Shown here piece by piece: positions 35,364 to 47,400 of a stretch of 64,000 nt of DNA (positions within the stretch are counted from its first letter, which is position 1; the number at the start of each line of letters is the position of its first letter). Location: NCBI GenBank assembly GCA_035610835.1, contig CM069445.1, positions 35,018,811 through 35,082,810 on the forward strand, read 5' to 3'. The notes below the pieces were generated by a model. That model was not told the origin of the DNA, did not search any database, and was given only the letters and a program-made list of their open reading frames with translations. The DNA comes from Ophiura sarsii (taxonomy: Eukaryota > Echinodermata > Ophiuroidea > Amphilepidida > Ophiuridae). The translations under genes were made by a program, and so were the position numbers.

Positions 35364-36115
35364 AATCTAACATAAACAAAAGAACCTGGATTGCTAAAAT
35401 CCAATGTCAAACATTAGAATAAGGACAATTATTATTCATTATTACGTTATAATAATTCCACTCTTCTACGTATTAGTATTGTGCTCTTAATAATCAGTGA
35501 AGAAAATCATTGGTAAATTATGTCCATGTATGTATGCTTGGCTACGAAGACTACGGTATAGTAACTTTTGAATTTAATCACGACGCTGGCACAAAAAATA
35601 TTTGTTTTAGAAGATTCACCACTGGCTTGTAAACATCAACTTCCCCTATTCATGGTGGTTGTCAAATAATCGATTACAATCGATATCCAACTAAAATTAT
35701 TTAAAAATATCCGTTAACAACTGAACCGTTCCAGAATTCATTTCACCCATGGACGATGTCTGTTGTCAAATACAATCTGAAATTAAATTCTAAGTCTTAA
35801 CGCGGTCTGTATAATCATACATACATTTTTCAGCGTTTGATCGATTCTCAGTACTGATATCCTTTAGGTGATACTTTCAATTATTTACCCTCTTAAAGTA
35901 CAGAAACAGAATTCCGAAAGTGAAGAACAGAGACGAGGGGGTCTACTATCTATTGATTTTCCTCAGGAAGAACAAGATGTCAAGGGGATAAGAGGATGAA
36001 ATGAAGTCACAAATTATGGAAAAGTCTAACGGCCACGTTATTGTAAACTGTCTAGTTATCTCGAGTGTCTTGATGTTGTTACGTGAACTCTTATTTTCAT
36101 TAATTAACATACATG

Positions 36116-36840
36116 TAATGGATTTTCGATAGCAATTCCTGAAAATCGTTTGTTTCGCTATGGAATTTCTACATAAATTACTCAAAAAAGCATTTTCAAG
36201 TATTACAAAATACCCTTCTCAATGTTGAGGATAAAACCATGTAATCTATTCTAAATAAGCGTTACACATTTCATACACGGCTGGACAAACACTGGAACAA
36301 GGATAAATATAACGACCATGTTATTAGAAACTGTCTAGTTATCTCAAGTTTCTTGATGTTGTTACTTGAACTCTTATTTTCATAAATTGATGTTCTTTAT
36401 TCTTTGACATAGTCTGTTCATGTTATTTAAGTTGAGTATAAGGTCCTCATGACACATAAGAACAGCAGTTCACATGATACATGTTTCCATCTTCGTATCT
36501 AATAGTGTTGTCTTACCGCTTCCAGCATCCCCATGCAAACATAACTGTGGTGGATTTTCGATAGCAATTCCTGAAAACGTATGTTTCGCTATGGAATTCT
36601 CGAATTCTATACGTCATCCGATGTATTATGGCATCGCCCGACAATCCTATCGTATTATACCAATGTTTTTGGAGACTGGACCACGCATTAGTTTCCAGAT
36701 AGGTACACAGTTCAATCACCTGCTGGGCTTTTTTTACACTACAGTTCCTTTCTCAATGATGAGGATTAAATTATTTAATCTATTCTAAACATGCGTTACA
36801 CATTACATACACGTCTGGACAAACACTGGAACAAAACACG
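36116..36840. repeat. Direct duplication inside unit 1
   Basis: TGGATTTTCGATAGCAATTC followed by the TTCGCTATGGAATT block begins at about 36118 and 36550, and GCTGGACAAACACTGGAACA-like sequence closes both. The first copy lacks about 105 bp present in the second, and its Walker A segment is missing. Confidence 0.75.
36500..36613 (-). pseudogene. P-loop NTPase exon fragment, unit 1 copy b
   Basis: A 38-codon stretch on the minus strand, open after a TGA, contains SIAKHTFSGIAIENPP and LCLHGDAGSGKTTLL, a full Walker A motif preceded by a hydrophobic strand as in NACHT/STAND or AAA-type ATPases. The neighbouring copy at 36.1 kb has a one-base insertion in SIAKQT. No Walker B or sensor motif follows, so the family cannot be fixed; the frame ends 8 codons later. 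It is probably one exon of a multi-exon gene, now non-functional. Confidence 0.5.
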
Positions 36841-37883
36841 ACATGGAATTACAAAGAAAAAAGTCTATACTTTTACATCAAACCTCATGCGCATATTTAA
36901 GGGTTTAGGAACAAAAAGTCACAGGTGGCTGTTGCAAGCAAGAATAAAACATCAATACCTCTAATGCATACTGATAAACTAATGTCATCGAGGCTTTCAA
37001 CATTATGAACACACTAGATACATTATATATACATATCAGAGATTCTAACGCCCAAGCAACATATGCTACAAGATGACACTCAATGAGTGTTATCAATCGA
37101 GTTCTGTATAAGAACCACAACTGCAACAAGAATTTCTTCACGAGGATTAGTGTGGAACAGGCTGTAGATGCTAATTAAAAATGAGAAAGGCTTACAATAT
37201 GCTTTACCAAATTTACCTCAAAACGAAGTGTAAAAGGTCAGTATGTAAAGGTCGGTATGCACAAAACAAGTTTAGACCTAGTCTAAGTGAAGAGTTGTCC
37301 TTCGCGAACGACCATTTTATTCTTTTATATCCCTTTTATACTCCCTAGTAAAGTCCAAAAGTAAAATTTGTAGTCGCCTAATTAGGCTAATATAACACTA
37401 AAATGTATTGCCCCTATTTAAGGTTCATAATAATGTAGAATAGTCTCATCAAAGCATACACATAAAACAAATTCTTTGGGGAAGGACTCGTCTTTATTTG
37501 GTTTTGTCCATACGAACCTTTTTAAGATCAAAAAGTCACAGCTGGCTGTTGCGAATAGGATCTATTTTACGCCTTCAATAGAACAACTTTAATTTGGTTA
37601 ATTGGTGCCATCTACTAATTCCATGCAGTAAAACAACAAGTGTGGCACGAACATTTACTTGCTATCAAGTCTGATTTGTAGGTTATGTAACGAAATTAAG
37701 TCTTTCGTCCGATGCCTTTGGAGCTAAATGAACCCAACATAGGAGATATGCGTAGATGTACATACGTAACAGACAAAAATTGTTGTTATTCCTTTCTTTA
37801 CAGAGATCCAGTTTATTCGTGACAAAGAAACATTTATAACATCATTTCAACAATATTCACATTATAAATCATTATTCTTAAGT

Positions 37884-38020
37884 GGTAGCGTCGTCGTTCG
37901 ATGGTTCCCATATCATTCTCTGGTATCAAAACAGTTCGGTAGCGTCGTCGTTCGATGGTTCCCTTATCATTCTCTGGTATCAAAACAGGTCGGTAGCGTC
38001 GTCGTTCGATGGTTCCCATT
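37884..38020. repeat. 54-bp tandem repeat, three copies
   Basis: GGTAGCGTCGTCGTTCGATG starts at 37884, 37938 and 37992. Because 54 is a multiple of three, the minus strand reads an 18-residue repeat with GTIERRRYR and VLIPEND in an open frame (37834-38055). I see no signal peptide or homologue, so I treat it as a minisatellite. Confidence 0.85.
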
Positions 38021-38049
38021 TTCCTCACTCGCCATTTATCCGTAATTAG

Positions 38050-39140
38050 ACTCAAGAATGTACAAATTACCTGTTCCGTAAATATCCGTAATTACGGTTG
38101 TCGTAAAAATCTGCAAATTACGGTTGTCGTAATTTTGATGAATATAAAGTGGAGAGTGAATTCTCTTAGACTAGGTTATATTCTCAGTAGCGGCCTCATA
38201 AGGAGAGAGAAGCATCTGTACTTTGATGAAAGAATAAACCTCTATAGTCCATAGAGAATTCCTGTATCCCAATGATGGAAAATTACGGTTATAGTAATTT
38301 TTCATAAATTACGGTTATAGTAATTTTTCGTAAATCACGGTGAAGGTAGAAATCTGTAAATTACGGTTGTCGTAATTTTGATGAATATTAAGTTGTGAGT
38401 GAATTCTCTTAGACTAGGTTATATTCTCAGTAGCGGCCTCATAAGGAGAGAGAAGCGTCTCTACTTTGATGAAAGAATAAACCTCTATAGTCCATAGAGA
38501 ATTCCTGTATCCCAATGATGGAAAATTACGGTTATAGTAATTTTTCATAAATTACGGTTATAGTAATTTTTCGTAAATTACGGTGATTGTAAAAATCTAC
38601 AAATTACGGTTGTCGTAATTTTGATGAATATAACGTGGAGAGTGAATTCTCTTTGACTAGGTTATATTCTCAGTAGCGGCCTCATAAGGAGAGAGAAGCG
38701 TCTCTACTTTGATGAAAGAATAAACCTCTATAGTCCATAGAGAATTCCTGTATCCCAATGATGGAAAATTACGGTTATAGTAATTTTTCATAAATTACGG
38801 TTATAGTAATTTTTCGTAAATTACGGTGATTGTAAAAATCCACAAATTACGGTTGTCGTAATTTTGATGAATATAAAGTGGAGAGTGAATTCTCTTAGAC
38901 TAGGTTATATTCTCAGTAGCGGCCTCATAAGGAGAGAGAAGCATCTCTACTTTGATGAAAGAATAAACCTCTATAATAGTCCATAGGGAATTCCTGTATC
39001 CCAATGATGGAAAATTACGGTTATAGTAATTTTTCCTAAATTACGGTTATAGTAATTTTTCATAAATTACGGTTATAGTAATTTTTCGTAAGTTACGGTG
39101 ACCGTAAAAATCTGTAAATTACGGTGTTCGTGAAGTTACT
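38050..39140. repeat. 243-bp tandem array, four copies, rich in TTACG palindromes
   Basis: GTGAATTCTCTT blocks begin near 38156, 38399, 38642 and 38885, an exact 243-bp period. Each unit also holds AGTAGCGGCCTCATAAGGAG and two or three direct copies of AAATTACGGTTATAGTAATT. AAATTACG...CGTAATTT forms short inverted repeats with 5-nt loops. The last unit gains an extra 31-bp sub-repeat. Confidence 0.9.
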
Positions 39141-39158
39141 CCCAGAATGGCTGCCATA

Positions 39159-39419
39159 CTAGAACTCGGCTCCTGTTCTCCCTCTCATTTTCCTCTGTAC
39201 TCGAAGAGTGTACAAACGGAAACAAAGTAATACATCACACACAATACTTCTAATAGTCTGACGTCCTGGAGTCCCCAATTCAGGCTTGGTTGTCGAAGAC
39301 TTGGCCTTCCGGCGGAGATTCATCGGTGGTGTGCTGGTGGATAATACAAGTATATCCTGCTGTCCACTTCTGAAATTACGGTGATCGTAATTTCGTAATT
39401 TTCCATGAATAACAATCAT
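39159..39419 (-). other. Open frame of unknown nature, possible exon
   Basis: On the minus strand an acceptor-like ATTTCAG at about 39373 is followed by an open stretch reading LSTSTPPMNLRRKAKSS and KPELGTPGRQTIRS. The proline/basic composition and TP sites look protein-like, and the block is unlike the adjacent array. I recognise no family and see no partner exon. Confidence 0.25.
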
Positions 39420-40929
39420 GTTTCTTAGATGGTTTCAAGTCCACGGAGCTGAGTGGAGCTATTTCACCCAACTAATAGTGTAGTAGAAAACGGCTTTAAA
39501 TTTAAGTTGCGGTGAGACTATGTGTCTCTGTAAATGTAGGCTGATACAGTCTAACATTATTTATACATTTAACAATCTCGTATAAAACTCACATTTAAAG
39601 AATTGCTTAGGCTGCAAATCACGGTAATTTTTATCTATTGTCAACATATTCCTCCTCATTTTAGACACAGTACACCGTATACAACTTATGTAATATCCAT
39701 TTTACAATAACCGTCGCCGTCAATCGGCGTCAGATACAACACAAAACGGGAGCTCCGCCCGGAGCTCCGTTAACACACAACTGCTCAAGTTCAGGTCCAG
39801 TATTTTTGTTAGCAATAATTATTCCAACCACAATAACAACTTCCAACCAATCACAACACGACCGCCATCCGTCACTCATCGGCTGACGCAATTATTTTTA
39901 CAATGCATGTGACAACAAGTCTGTGATTGGTTAACTAACAATGTCCACGCCTAGCGTGATATACATGTAATCGCTGATTGGACAGAAGTTCAGTGATCAC
40001 GCGTGACTAAGCTGAATTCATTTGACCTTTAACCTCAATTAAGCGTTTTGATAAGATATAAAATAAGTTCCCAAATATCAAATTATTGACCTGAATAAAA
40101 CATTTATAACAACGGTAAAAGTTGGAGAATTTAACATCTAAAACAATTTCAGTAACTTTAGAAACAGAATTTATAGTGTAATGTAATTATTCAACATCCA
40201 AATACTTGAGACTAAACTTTCGCCAAGAAATACTGAATTACAAAATGGCGGCGCCCTGTAGCCTTTGGTCTAAATTAACGAGTGCAAATCAACACTGTTT
40301 ACTCAATCTGTATGACGAATTTCAACATCAGATAACTCAATTATGGATTAATATCAAGCTAGGATTTAAATCGTGAGTATCTATGCTTATAACAACAGTG
40401 GTTTAACATAAAAACGGCCTCAGAATTACCGACTGTTAGACTCAAATATCGTGCCGTCGTAGGCATAATAAATTAAGCTGTTGGCCTGAACGAGCACATA
40501 CAATATAGAATTATGACAACAAATCAAGTATATAAACTTCTTAGCAACATATACAATATTCTACTCAACATGCATCATAAAAAATGTGTGTACTAAAATA
40601 TTAGTCCGGTTTTAGGCAAGTAAGCTTATTTGACCTTTTTACTGATCTTGCGTTTGTAACATTAGTCTCAACTCAAGGTTTATGATAGGCACAAGTTAAC
40701 ATCAAAAAGAGGCGTAGTATTCTGACTAATGTGGTATTCATTAAAACACAAACTACATTTGATAGCAAAGCCTTACGCTATGGCCTATAGGCCTATTGTA
40801 AACAACAATATTGACATCGCGGGCCTAATCATATAAAACGATAGTCATTGTAATAAAATATGCACAAATACTTGGATAGAATATAATTCTATATTCTATA
40901 ACGTTTTCAAAAAAAATGAATCGAGGAGC
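39420..40929. other. No gene recognised
   Basis: A short GC-rich hairpin (CGGAGCTCC mirrored across CGCC) lies near 39748-39768. The rest has no recognisable exon or repeat end. Confidence 0.35.
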
Positions 40930-41085
40930 TCAAAACCGAGTTTTATTACAGTTATCTGAGCGAGGATTCTGTCCTGTAAACGGCCAGTTCCACGAAAGAA
41001 CAACATCCGCTGTATTGATTTTAGGTCCCTCGGCTTCAATCCGCGAGTGAATCGTTAATAGAAATGATTGCTCCAATCGTGTGTT
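40930..41085 (-). pseudogene. Conserved coding piece X, unit 1 copy
   Basis: Minus frame of 51 residues with LEQSFLLTIHSRIEAEGP and KINTADVVLSWNWPFTG, ending in TGA. The equivalents at 46.3 and 52.95 kb keep LL.I.SR.E. and P.INT.DVV. The Ser and Arg codons of SR differ synonymously between copies (TCG/TCA, CGG/AGG), which suggests the sequence was once translated on this strand. No domain recognised. Confidence 0.4.
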
Positions 41086-42225
41086 TATTAAACAGCAATA
41101 TATAATATTACTGACGTTTTACATTTCCACACCGTTTATAGATATACAGTGTTTTCGTTAAAATTGACAATGAATTAATTTGATGTTTAATTACGACTTT
41201 GTTATCTTTTATATATAGGTTTGAAAAACACCTGAAATTGTGACTTTAACATGTTCAATGTAAATGTATCAATATTACGTGCGTAGAAATAAATAGAACA
41301 TGAAGGGCTGGTCCAGATGCAGTATCAGCCAATATATCGAATGGCTGCCTTATGCTGTAACCATTGTTGTTATTGGTAATGCTCTTTGTTATTTAATGGT
41401 TCCATGTCTTCGTTCACAGGATTTTAATTCTATGTTCACCACGTTACAAAAATTCCTCAAAAATGTTCGGAAGGTGTTTTCAATTCCCGATGTTTCAAAT
41501 ATTTAAGGATAGACTCATAGACTATTTTACATATCAATAGAAAACTGACGTGTTCGTCTTCTAACAATACCACATTTGTAGCAACCACTTGTTTTAGTGC
41601 TCAATCAATGTGGCTTAGCACTAAATAAATGATTGCTACAAAGTAAGTATCATTGAATAAAATGAACACATTGGCTGTTCATTGACATATAACACACTGT
41701 GGAAATTTAACAAAGTACGCGTAATATAGGCGATTGAAATCAATGTCCGAACTTTTTGGAGAGGTTTGTTTAGTGCCTTCCCTAAAAAGAAGTATTACAA
41801 AATGAAATAAAAAGCTACATAACGCAGCAATTGGATGTTTATTGTATATACGGTGTCTAGCTCATCCAACCCATTTAATTTGCAAAACAAATGTAATCTA
41901 AAATTGTAGCCTTTTACGCGCAGGGAATTTGAATCGTAATTTAATTGCATATTATGCATAGCAACTAGTCTTACGTTCAACATTTGTCACGTAAGATAGT
42001 AACCTCCTTACAAGATTTGATTCTTACAAGGTGTTAATTGAACATTGGTTACTATCGTGGTCAACTGATCTCATATCAGGTGGGTATAGCTTTGCGAGAT
42101 GATATAATCTTTTGCATTTTAGATCATGTATCACATAATACTTTGTAAAGGTAAGTCACGATTACGATGAACTCAAGTCTTTACTCTTTAAAGGAAGCAA
42201 ATATACGCTACACCCACACAATACC

Positions 42226-42320
42226 CTACCGTTGTTGCCTCGAAAATATTTGAACAGCTTCAAGTTCTAACTTCTTCTCTAAGCAAATACGAATCCATTT
42301 CCCTCTAGAATTGGGAGTGT
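42226..42320 (-). pseudogene. Conserved coding piece Z, unit 1 copy
   Basis: Minus frame reads GKWIRICLEKKLELEAVQIF. The copy at 50832-50918 reads ARWIRVGLEQDIILEDVQMF then TGA. The shared WIR..LE...LE.VQ.F pattern across diverged DNA suggests a former coding exon, perhaps helical. Family unknown. Confidence 0.35.
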
Positions 42321-42530
42321 GTAGACTTTAAAAAACTGCATGTGATATGATAACTTGCATCAGTCCATTAAATGGGCTTATATTAAGAATGTCTTGATTT
42401 ATGTTTAAACGATGAAGTTGTATCGTAAGATGGCATCCAGATTAAGAATATTGCCGTAAAGATATGACAAGTGTTCCCTGGTGACCTATTCTGACTTCAC
42501 CAGACCTCTATCGTCAATTTGACTATCACA

Positions 42531-45380
42531 CATTATTATTTAGCATGACTCTTCTTGTTACATAGCTTTGGAGGATTAAGGTGTAGCCTTGGTCGTTGGT
42601 GAATGCTAATATATAGCTGTTAGATTGCACCCTCAAATGTATTTCATAAATATATTATAGTGAGATTTATAAATAATTCAACTCATAAGTGTATGACATT
42701 ACTTAGTTTCCTGTCTTAAATCGTATGACATTGGAAGGTGAGAAGTCCAATGGGATATCCTCTATGTCACAAGGCAAACTATCGTAACGTAGCCAGTGGC
42801 AATATAAAAGCCCACTTGTTAACGGGTTGCATGTAATAAAGGGTTACAAAAAAGTAAGCCCCCACCCTAAAATTATATCACGTTTGTTTGCATATAACTC
42901 CACACGGAATTGAACGTCTTGAGAAATTGATTTCTACTGAAAAGTCACAAAAAAGGTCAGGGGTTTCTTTCTGGTTGAAAATTATCATACAGGGCAGGAC
43001 AGGGCGGAAGAATTCCACAAAAGAAGGGTTTAAATGCCGATGGTTTAGGTGCACAATAATATTGTTTTATAAACACTTATTATGTGTGGTGACGTCAGAG
43101 CGTCGGTCTATATTACAATTATCGAGGGTAATTATCTCTCCACAAACATTGTTTGGATCAATTTACCAATATTAACTGTAGTCAATAGGACCAACACCAA
43201 CAGTTACAAGGATATTCCGCTGAAACATGAGCTAAACATCGCAATTGCAACTTATGAAACGTTGCCATCTACACGCTACGCACAGATTATTGTTGATATA
43301 ACTACAAGGCGTGTTAAAAACAAGTGTCCCTTGTGAAGCATGATTTTTTGGCCATGACAAATATAAAAATTGAATGCGAATTAATAATATTCATGTTTAG
43401 CAATCTTTAATATGTCATAAGCATTTTGATCTATCCATTTGGAAGCTTTCGTTATCAAAGTATGGCTAATCTTCTCGGTCGTTTCAAATTTAGTTTGGCC
43501 ATTTTTTATGTTCAGAGAACTCTTTAATGTTATCAATAATCTATATACCTACTGCATATTGATAGTGAGTTCAATTTGAGCAAAAGAACATATTTTCATC
43601 CATATTATCCATGACAATCCACTTTGAATATTAGCATTTGATAGAGGACTGATAGGGCTTGCCAACAGTCTATTTTTTCGAAAACAAAAACACTTTTTAA
43701 ATTATTTTGGTCCCGCATTGGACACTTTTTAGACAAGCCCTGTAGAGGATACCATATTGCTGATCAAATGAAGATGAAAATGAAAGGTAAAGATGAAATC
43801 AGATATATACAAACAACATAACTACCCACACCTTATATCTATAGATCTCTAGACTAGCTAATACTGTATATCAAATGCTACATACTTTTGCTTGATTACT
43901 TGAAAATAGATGATGCATTTAAGAATACAAAATGTGGAAATCGAATTAATGCGCTATATTAAACGGCCAAGTGAATTACAGAACAGTCTATATGTAGATT
44001 TATTCCCCGGATTAAGCTTCTTCAAAATGTGATATAAATGTCATAGATTTATTTATTATTTATTATACAAATAGGTTTTAGGGGACGAAATCTGCATTTA
44101 AAAAACCCGGATATATAATGAATACGTTATATGGATGTACTGTAGTTTTTCCCATAGCATAGTCATGATGCTAGGCTATAACAAATAAATGTTGTTTTAA
44201 ATACAACAGACAGACATATAACCCATTGTACGTACATGTATTCACGTAATTAACTCATTTTTAATATAACATATAAAACAACCTAACAAGAGGTTTTGTT
44301 AGAGAGCTTAATCGTCAAAACAATTTGAAGACATGTTCATGCATGATAACAACCGTTTTCAGTACATTTTTAGAGGTTCAATAAGGTTTCGGAGTTGTTT
44401 ATCTTGAATCGACAACGGTAAGACGGGTTTATTTTGCGAGGGCAGCTTTAGCTGCCCGAATAAACCCCTCTTACCGTTGTCGATTCAAGATAAACAACGA
44501 CGAAGACCTTGTTGACCAAACATATTTACATCATTCAAATGTGAATATCGTTTTGGATAATTAATGAAAACAAGTACAAAACTTGTTTTAATAGGCTTAA
44601 TTTGACATTAAAAAAATAGCTGCTCTTTAAAAATCGAGAAAAAAAAGGTTTACGTTTATTATAATTAGGCCCTTATTTGGACAATGCCCGTTCCCCGTAA
44701 ATGGGCGATGGAACTTCAGAATGGGCTGGGTTACAAAAGGTAAACATGAGAAGACAAATATATTTTGTAAATAGCATTTTATTCACACACCACCTTTAAC
44801 ATTCAGAGAAAAATTAAATCAAGAATGCGTTTAATTTACACAACACATTTTGATACATGTTTATAGAATATTTGTATAAAATCAAAACACACCCCTCCGT
44901 TTCAATAGTGATACGGTCCTGGAGATCAAAGCGAACACATTTCGCGGCGATGATGCAAAAATGGCGATTCTCTTGTGCTCAGGTAGCGACGGTTCGGCTG
45001 AAATTGTGGCTTTAGAAGTGAACCTTTACATATGGCCCTCGCCAAGAATATTTTCCTCAGGGGTATAGCTACATTTCGGTATATAAAGCTATTTGCTAAC
45101 TTTAAGGATTGCATGGCGAAATGCATTTATACGCCGAAAAAATGAACAAATTTTTGCGAACATTTTTGTTTGTTTACAATTTTGCGGTTTCCAAATAAGG
45201 TTCGCTATCCTAGTAATTTGCATATGAACAGTGGGTTTATCTCAAATCAACAACGCTTTGTTACTGTACTTAAGGTATGGGGGAGTTGTTGAACTAATGA
45301 TTATACAACCAAACCTTATGGGTACGTGTCTATATTTCTGGCAAAAGCCAGCGTTGAATTTATATTATGCTTGCGACCGG
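42531..45380. other. No intact gene; foldback element inside
   Basis: Between units 1 and 2. Apart from the foldback at 44380-44514 there are only short open frames (for example 43082-43336, plus) without recognisable content. Confidence 0.35.
44380..44514. repeat. Foldback element with GC-rich apex
   Basis: AAGGTTTCGGAGTTG, TTTATCTTGAATCGACAACG, GTAAGACGGGTTTATT and GGGCAGC are mirrored by GCTGCCC, AATAAACCCCTCTTAC and CGTTGTCGATTCAAGATAAA. Arms of about 62 bp, mostly perfect. Confidence 0.85.
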
Positions 45381-45940
45381 TTTCAATCTAACATTCATGT
45401 CAACATACAACAAGTGAAGTTAACCACAATCAGACCTTATACAAACGCTTAATATTGCTTGTAATCCCGTCAAGTGGATTAACAATGGAGGAATGACGTG
45501 ACATTATAAACGTTTTTAAGTAGCCAAACCATTAGATTGATTAAAAGTTGCCTCTTGTCAAACATCCGTACGTCACCATGTTATTAAATGCCATTAATTA
45601 ATAATCCCTTCTATATATTATATTCAAACCCGTGTACTCCAACAATGTTTATCATCACAAGCAATATTTTGCCAACTACTAGCGCCGCAAAAGTCTTACA
45701 CAAAGTTAAATTATTCCTCGATTTGCTTAAGCCATCTATCTAATTTATATCCACGATTTGGTGTCTACTCTACATCATCCTTCTTGTACCATGTGTCCAT
45801 TTTCTATTTATATATGACCAAGTTGGGTTTATCTCAAGCCCAATATTGTATAATTCATTCATGAAACATGAGGGATTAGTACACATGATACCCGTTAAGT
45901 TTCTGTCTTGCTGTATTTTTGATTGATGTTAACTCGTCCA

Positions 45941-45991
45941 TTCTAGTGTTGTTTTGCCATTTCCTGCTTTCTCATGCAAACAAAAGAGACG
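45941..45991 (-). pseudogene. Walker A remnant, unit 2
   Basis: Minus strand encodes RLFCLHEKAGNGKTTLE. Compared with the 36.5-kb copy, the changes that alter residues fall at the variable positions of the motif, while G, GK, TT and L are kept. The first Gly is Glu here, so it is already degraded. Confidence 0.45.
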
Positions 45992-46279
45992 TGCTTTCTA
46001 TTTAATATCCAATATTGAATTAACAATATGTGTATATATTATTATTTCCATCAAACATTGAGTGTAAATGTAGGTATTTTGGATCGAAACGTCACAGCTG
46101 GCTGCTACGAACAGTATCAATATGCCGTAATCGAAAGCTGCCATCTTCAAAAATATACATATTACTCAATGCGCTGGTTGTGATGCGTAAAAAACATTGA
46201 GCAATATCATTTACTTGCTATCTGATTGATTTTGCATGCTATCTGAGCGATGATGCTCTCCTGTAATATTTTATTGGAG

Positions 46280-46400
46280 ACATCAATTTCCACGAAGAAA
46301 CACTAACAGCCATTGTATTGATTTGTGGCCCCGTGCTTCAATCCGTGATAGAATCCGTAACAGAAAATTATCGCTCCAATACGGTGTATGTTTAAGCAGC
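46280..46400 (-). pseudogene. Conserved coding piece X, unit 2
   Basis: Minus strand reads FLLRILSRIEARG, then a one-base deletion shifts the frame, and the continuation PQINTMAVSVSSWKL is found in the next frame. It is a frameshifted copy of the 41-kb piece. Confidence 0.4.
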
Positions 46401-47309
46401 AATTTATAACATTGCTAACCTTTCGCAATGCTACACGTTTGAGAGTATATTTTGTGTTTCTGATGAGCTTGAAAATTAATTGAGTTTTAGTAGAATGTTA
46501 AGTTGAGCCCTTGACACCATTCGAATATTTGTTTAAATGAAATTGTGACTTTCAAATTAACGACATCTTATGCCCATAGGAAATTAAACCGAACTTGAAG
46601 AAGAGTTAGATCTTACAGCGTTACATTTCAACTTAAAATCAGATATGTAGACAAACACATGGTGTATCATAAAAATCCCGCAACACTTTTTACTTTGAAT
46701 TATACCTATAGAAAATATTCACTATGAGCCTGAAATGAAAATATAATGTTATCGCTATGATTTCTTGGCTATGTAGGTGCCAAGTTTGAGCAGTATCGGC
46801 TAAAAACAACCGAGAAATCGATGATATTATTATGCCACTCTATATTTTAATTTACATAGTTTGTAATCGGCAAAATGCACAGTTGTTGGTCTTGATTATG
46901 TTAAAAATCAGCGCTCGCGCTCCCTACACTCTCACGTCTCACATCCACACAACGATAGGCATTTTGAGCTACATGTTACGTTCTAACTTTAAAAAGTGCT
47001 CCCGAGACCACCATGTCATATGCAAGAATTAGGAAACCGCATCACCGATGCGGTATATTTTGGGAATGAGATGCATGCGGATGGCTTCAAATCCAATTCA
47101 AATCATTCAGTAAAAATACCTTCATCATATCACCGTCATATTAATGTAATTAAACAATATTTTCAAACTTCTTGTGCATTATCCCATGAATAAAATATTC
47201 CAGTATTAAGGGAAAGTCACAATTATCGGATTGACTGTCTTATAACGTGTCTTTGTATTGAATGGTTATAATGGTTCTACTAAACACCCAAAATGTTGCT
47301 TTTGCTTCA

Positions 47310-47400
47310 AATAATAATAATAACAATAAAACCATACTTATTGAGCGCATAACACAATTAAGTCCCTATGCGCTATCACAACAACAAAAAAGCAAACATA
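47310..47400 (-). mobile_element. LINE or SINE 3' tail
   Basis: On the minus strand GATAGCGCATAGGGAC, then TGCGCTCAATAAGTATGG, then (TTA)n is the stem-and-tail form of CR1/L2-like 3' ends. Only the last about 90 bp remain. Confidence 0.5.

Larger units (their letters stand above)
34930..42530 (-). repeat. Segmental duplication unit 1 with decayed P-loop gene pieces
   Basis: Four anchors recur in the same order in three places. W (ACAACAAGTGGCGTGACGC-like) lies near 34975, 45400 and 52180. The P-loop lies at 35.34, 45.95 and 52.38 kb. The X piece lies at 41.0, 46.3 and 52.95 kb. Y (AATCTAAAA.T...CCTTT) lies at 41.89, 50.0 and 53.83 kb. A Z piece is seen at 42.25 and 50.85 kb. Unit 1 is longest because it contains a second P-loop copy (36.5 kb) and the tandem arrays at 37.9-39.1 kb. 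The outer limits are approximate. Confidence 0.6.

Noticed and set aside
36474..36788. Plus-strand 104-codon frame reading SVVLPLPASPCK
   Set aside because: This is the antisense reading of a Walker A motif with wobble positions aligned, a common artefact. The minus-strand reading matches the GxxGxGKTT consensus in all copies.
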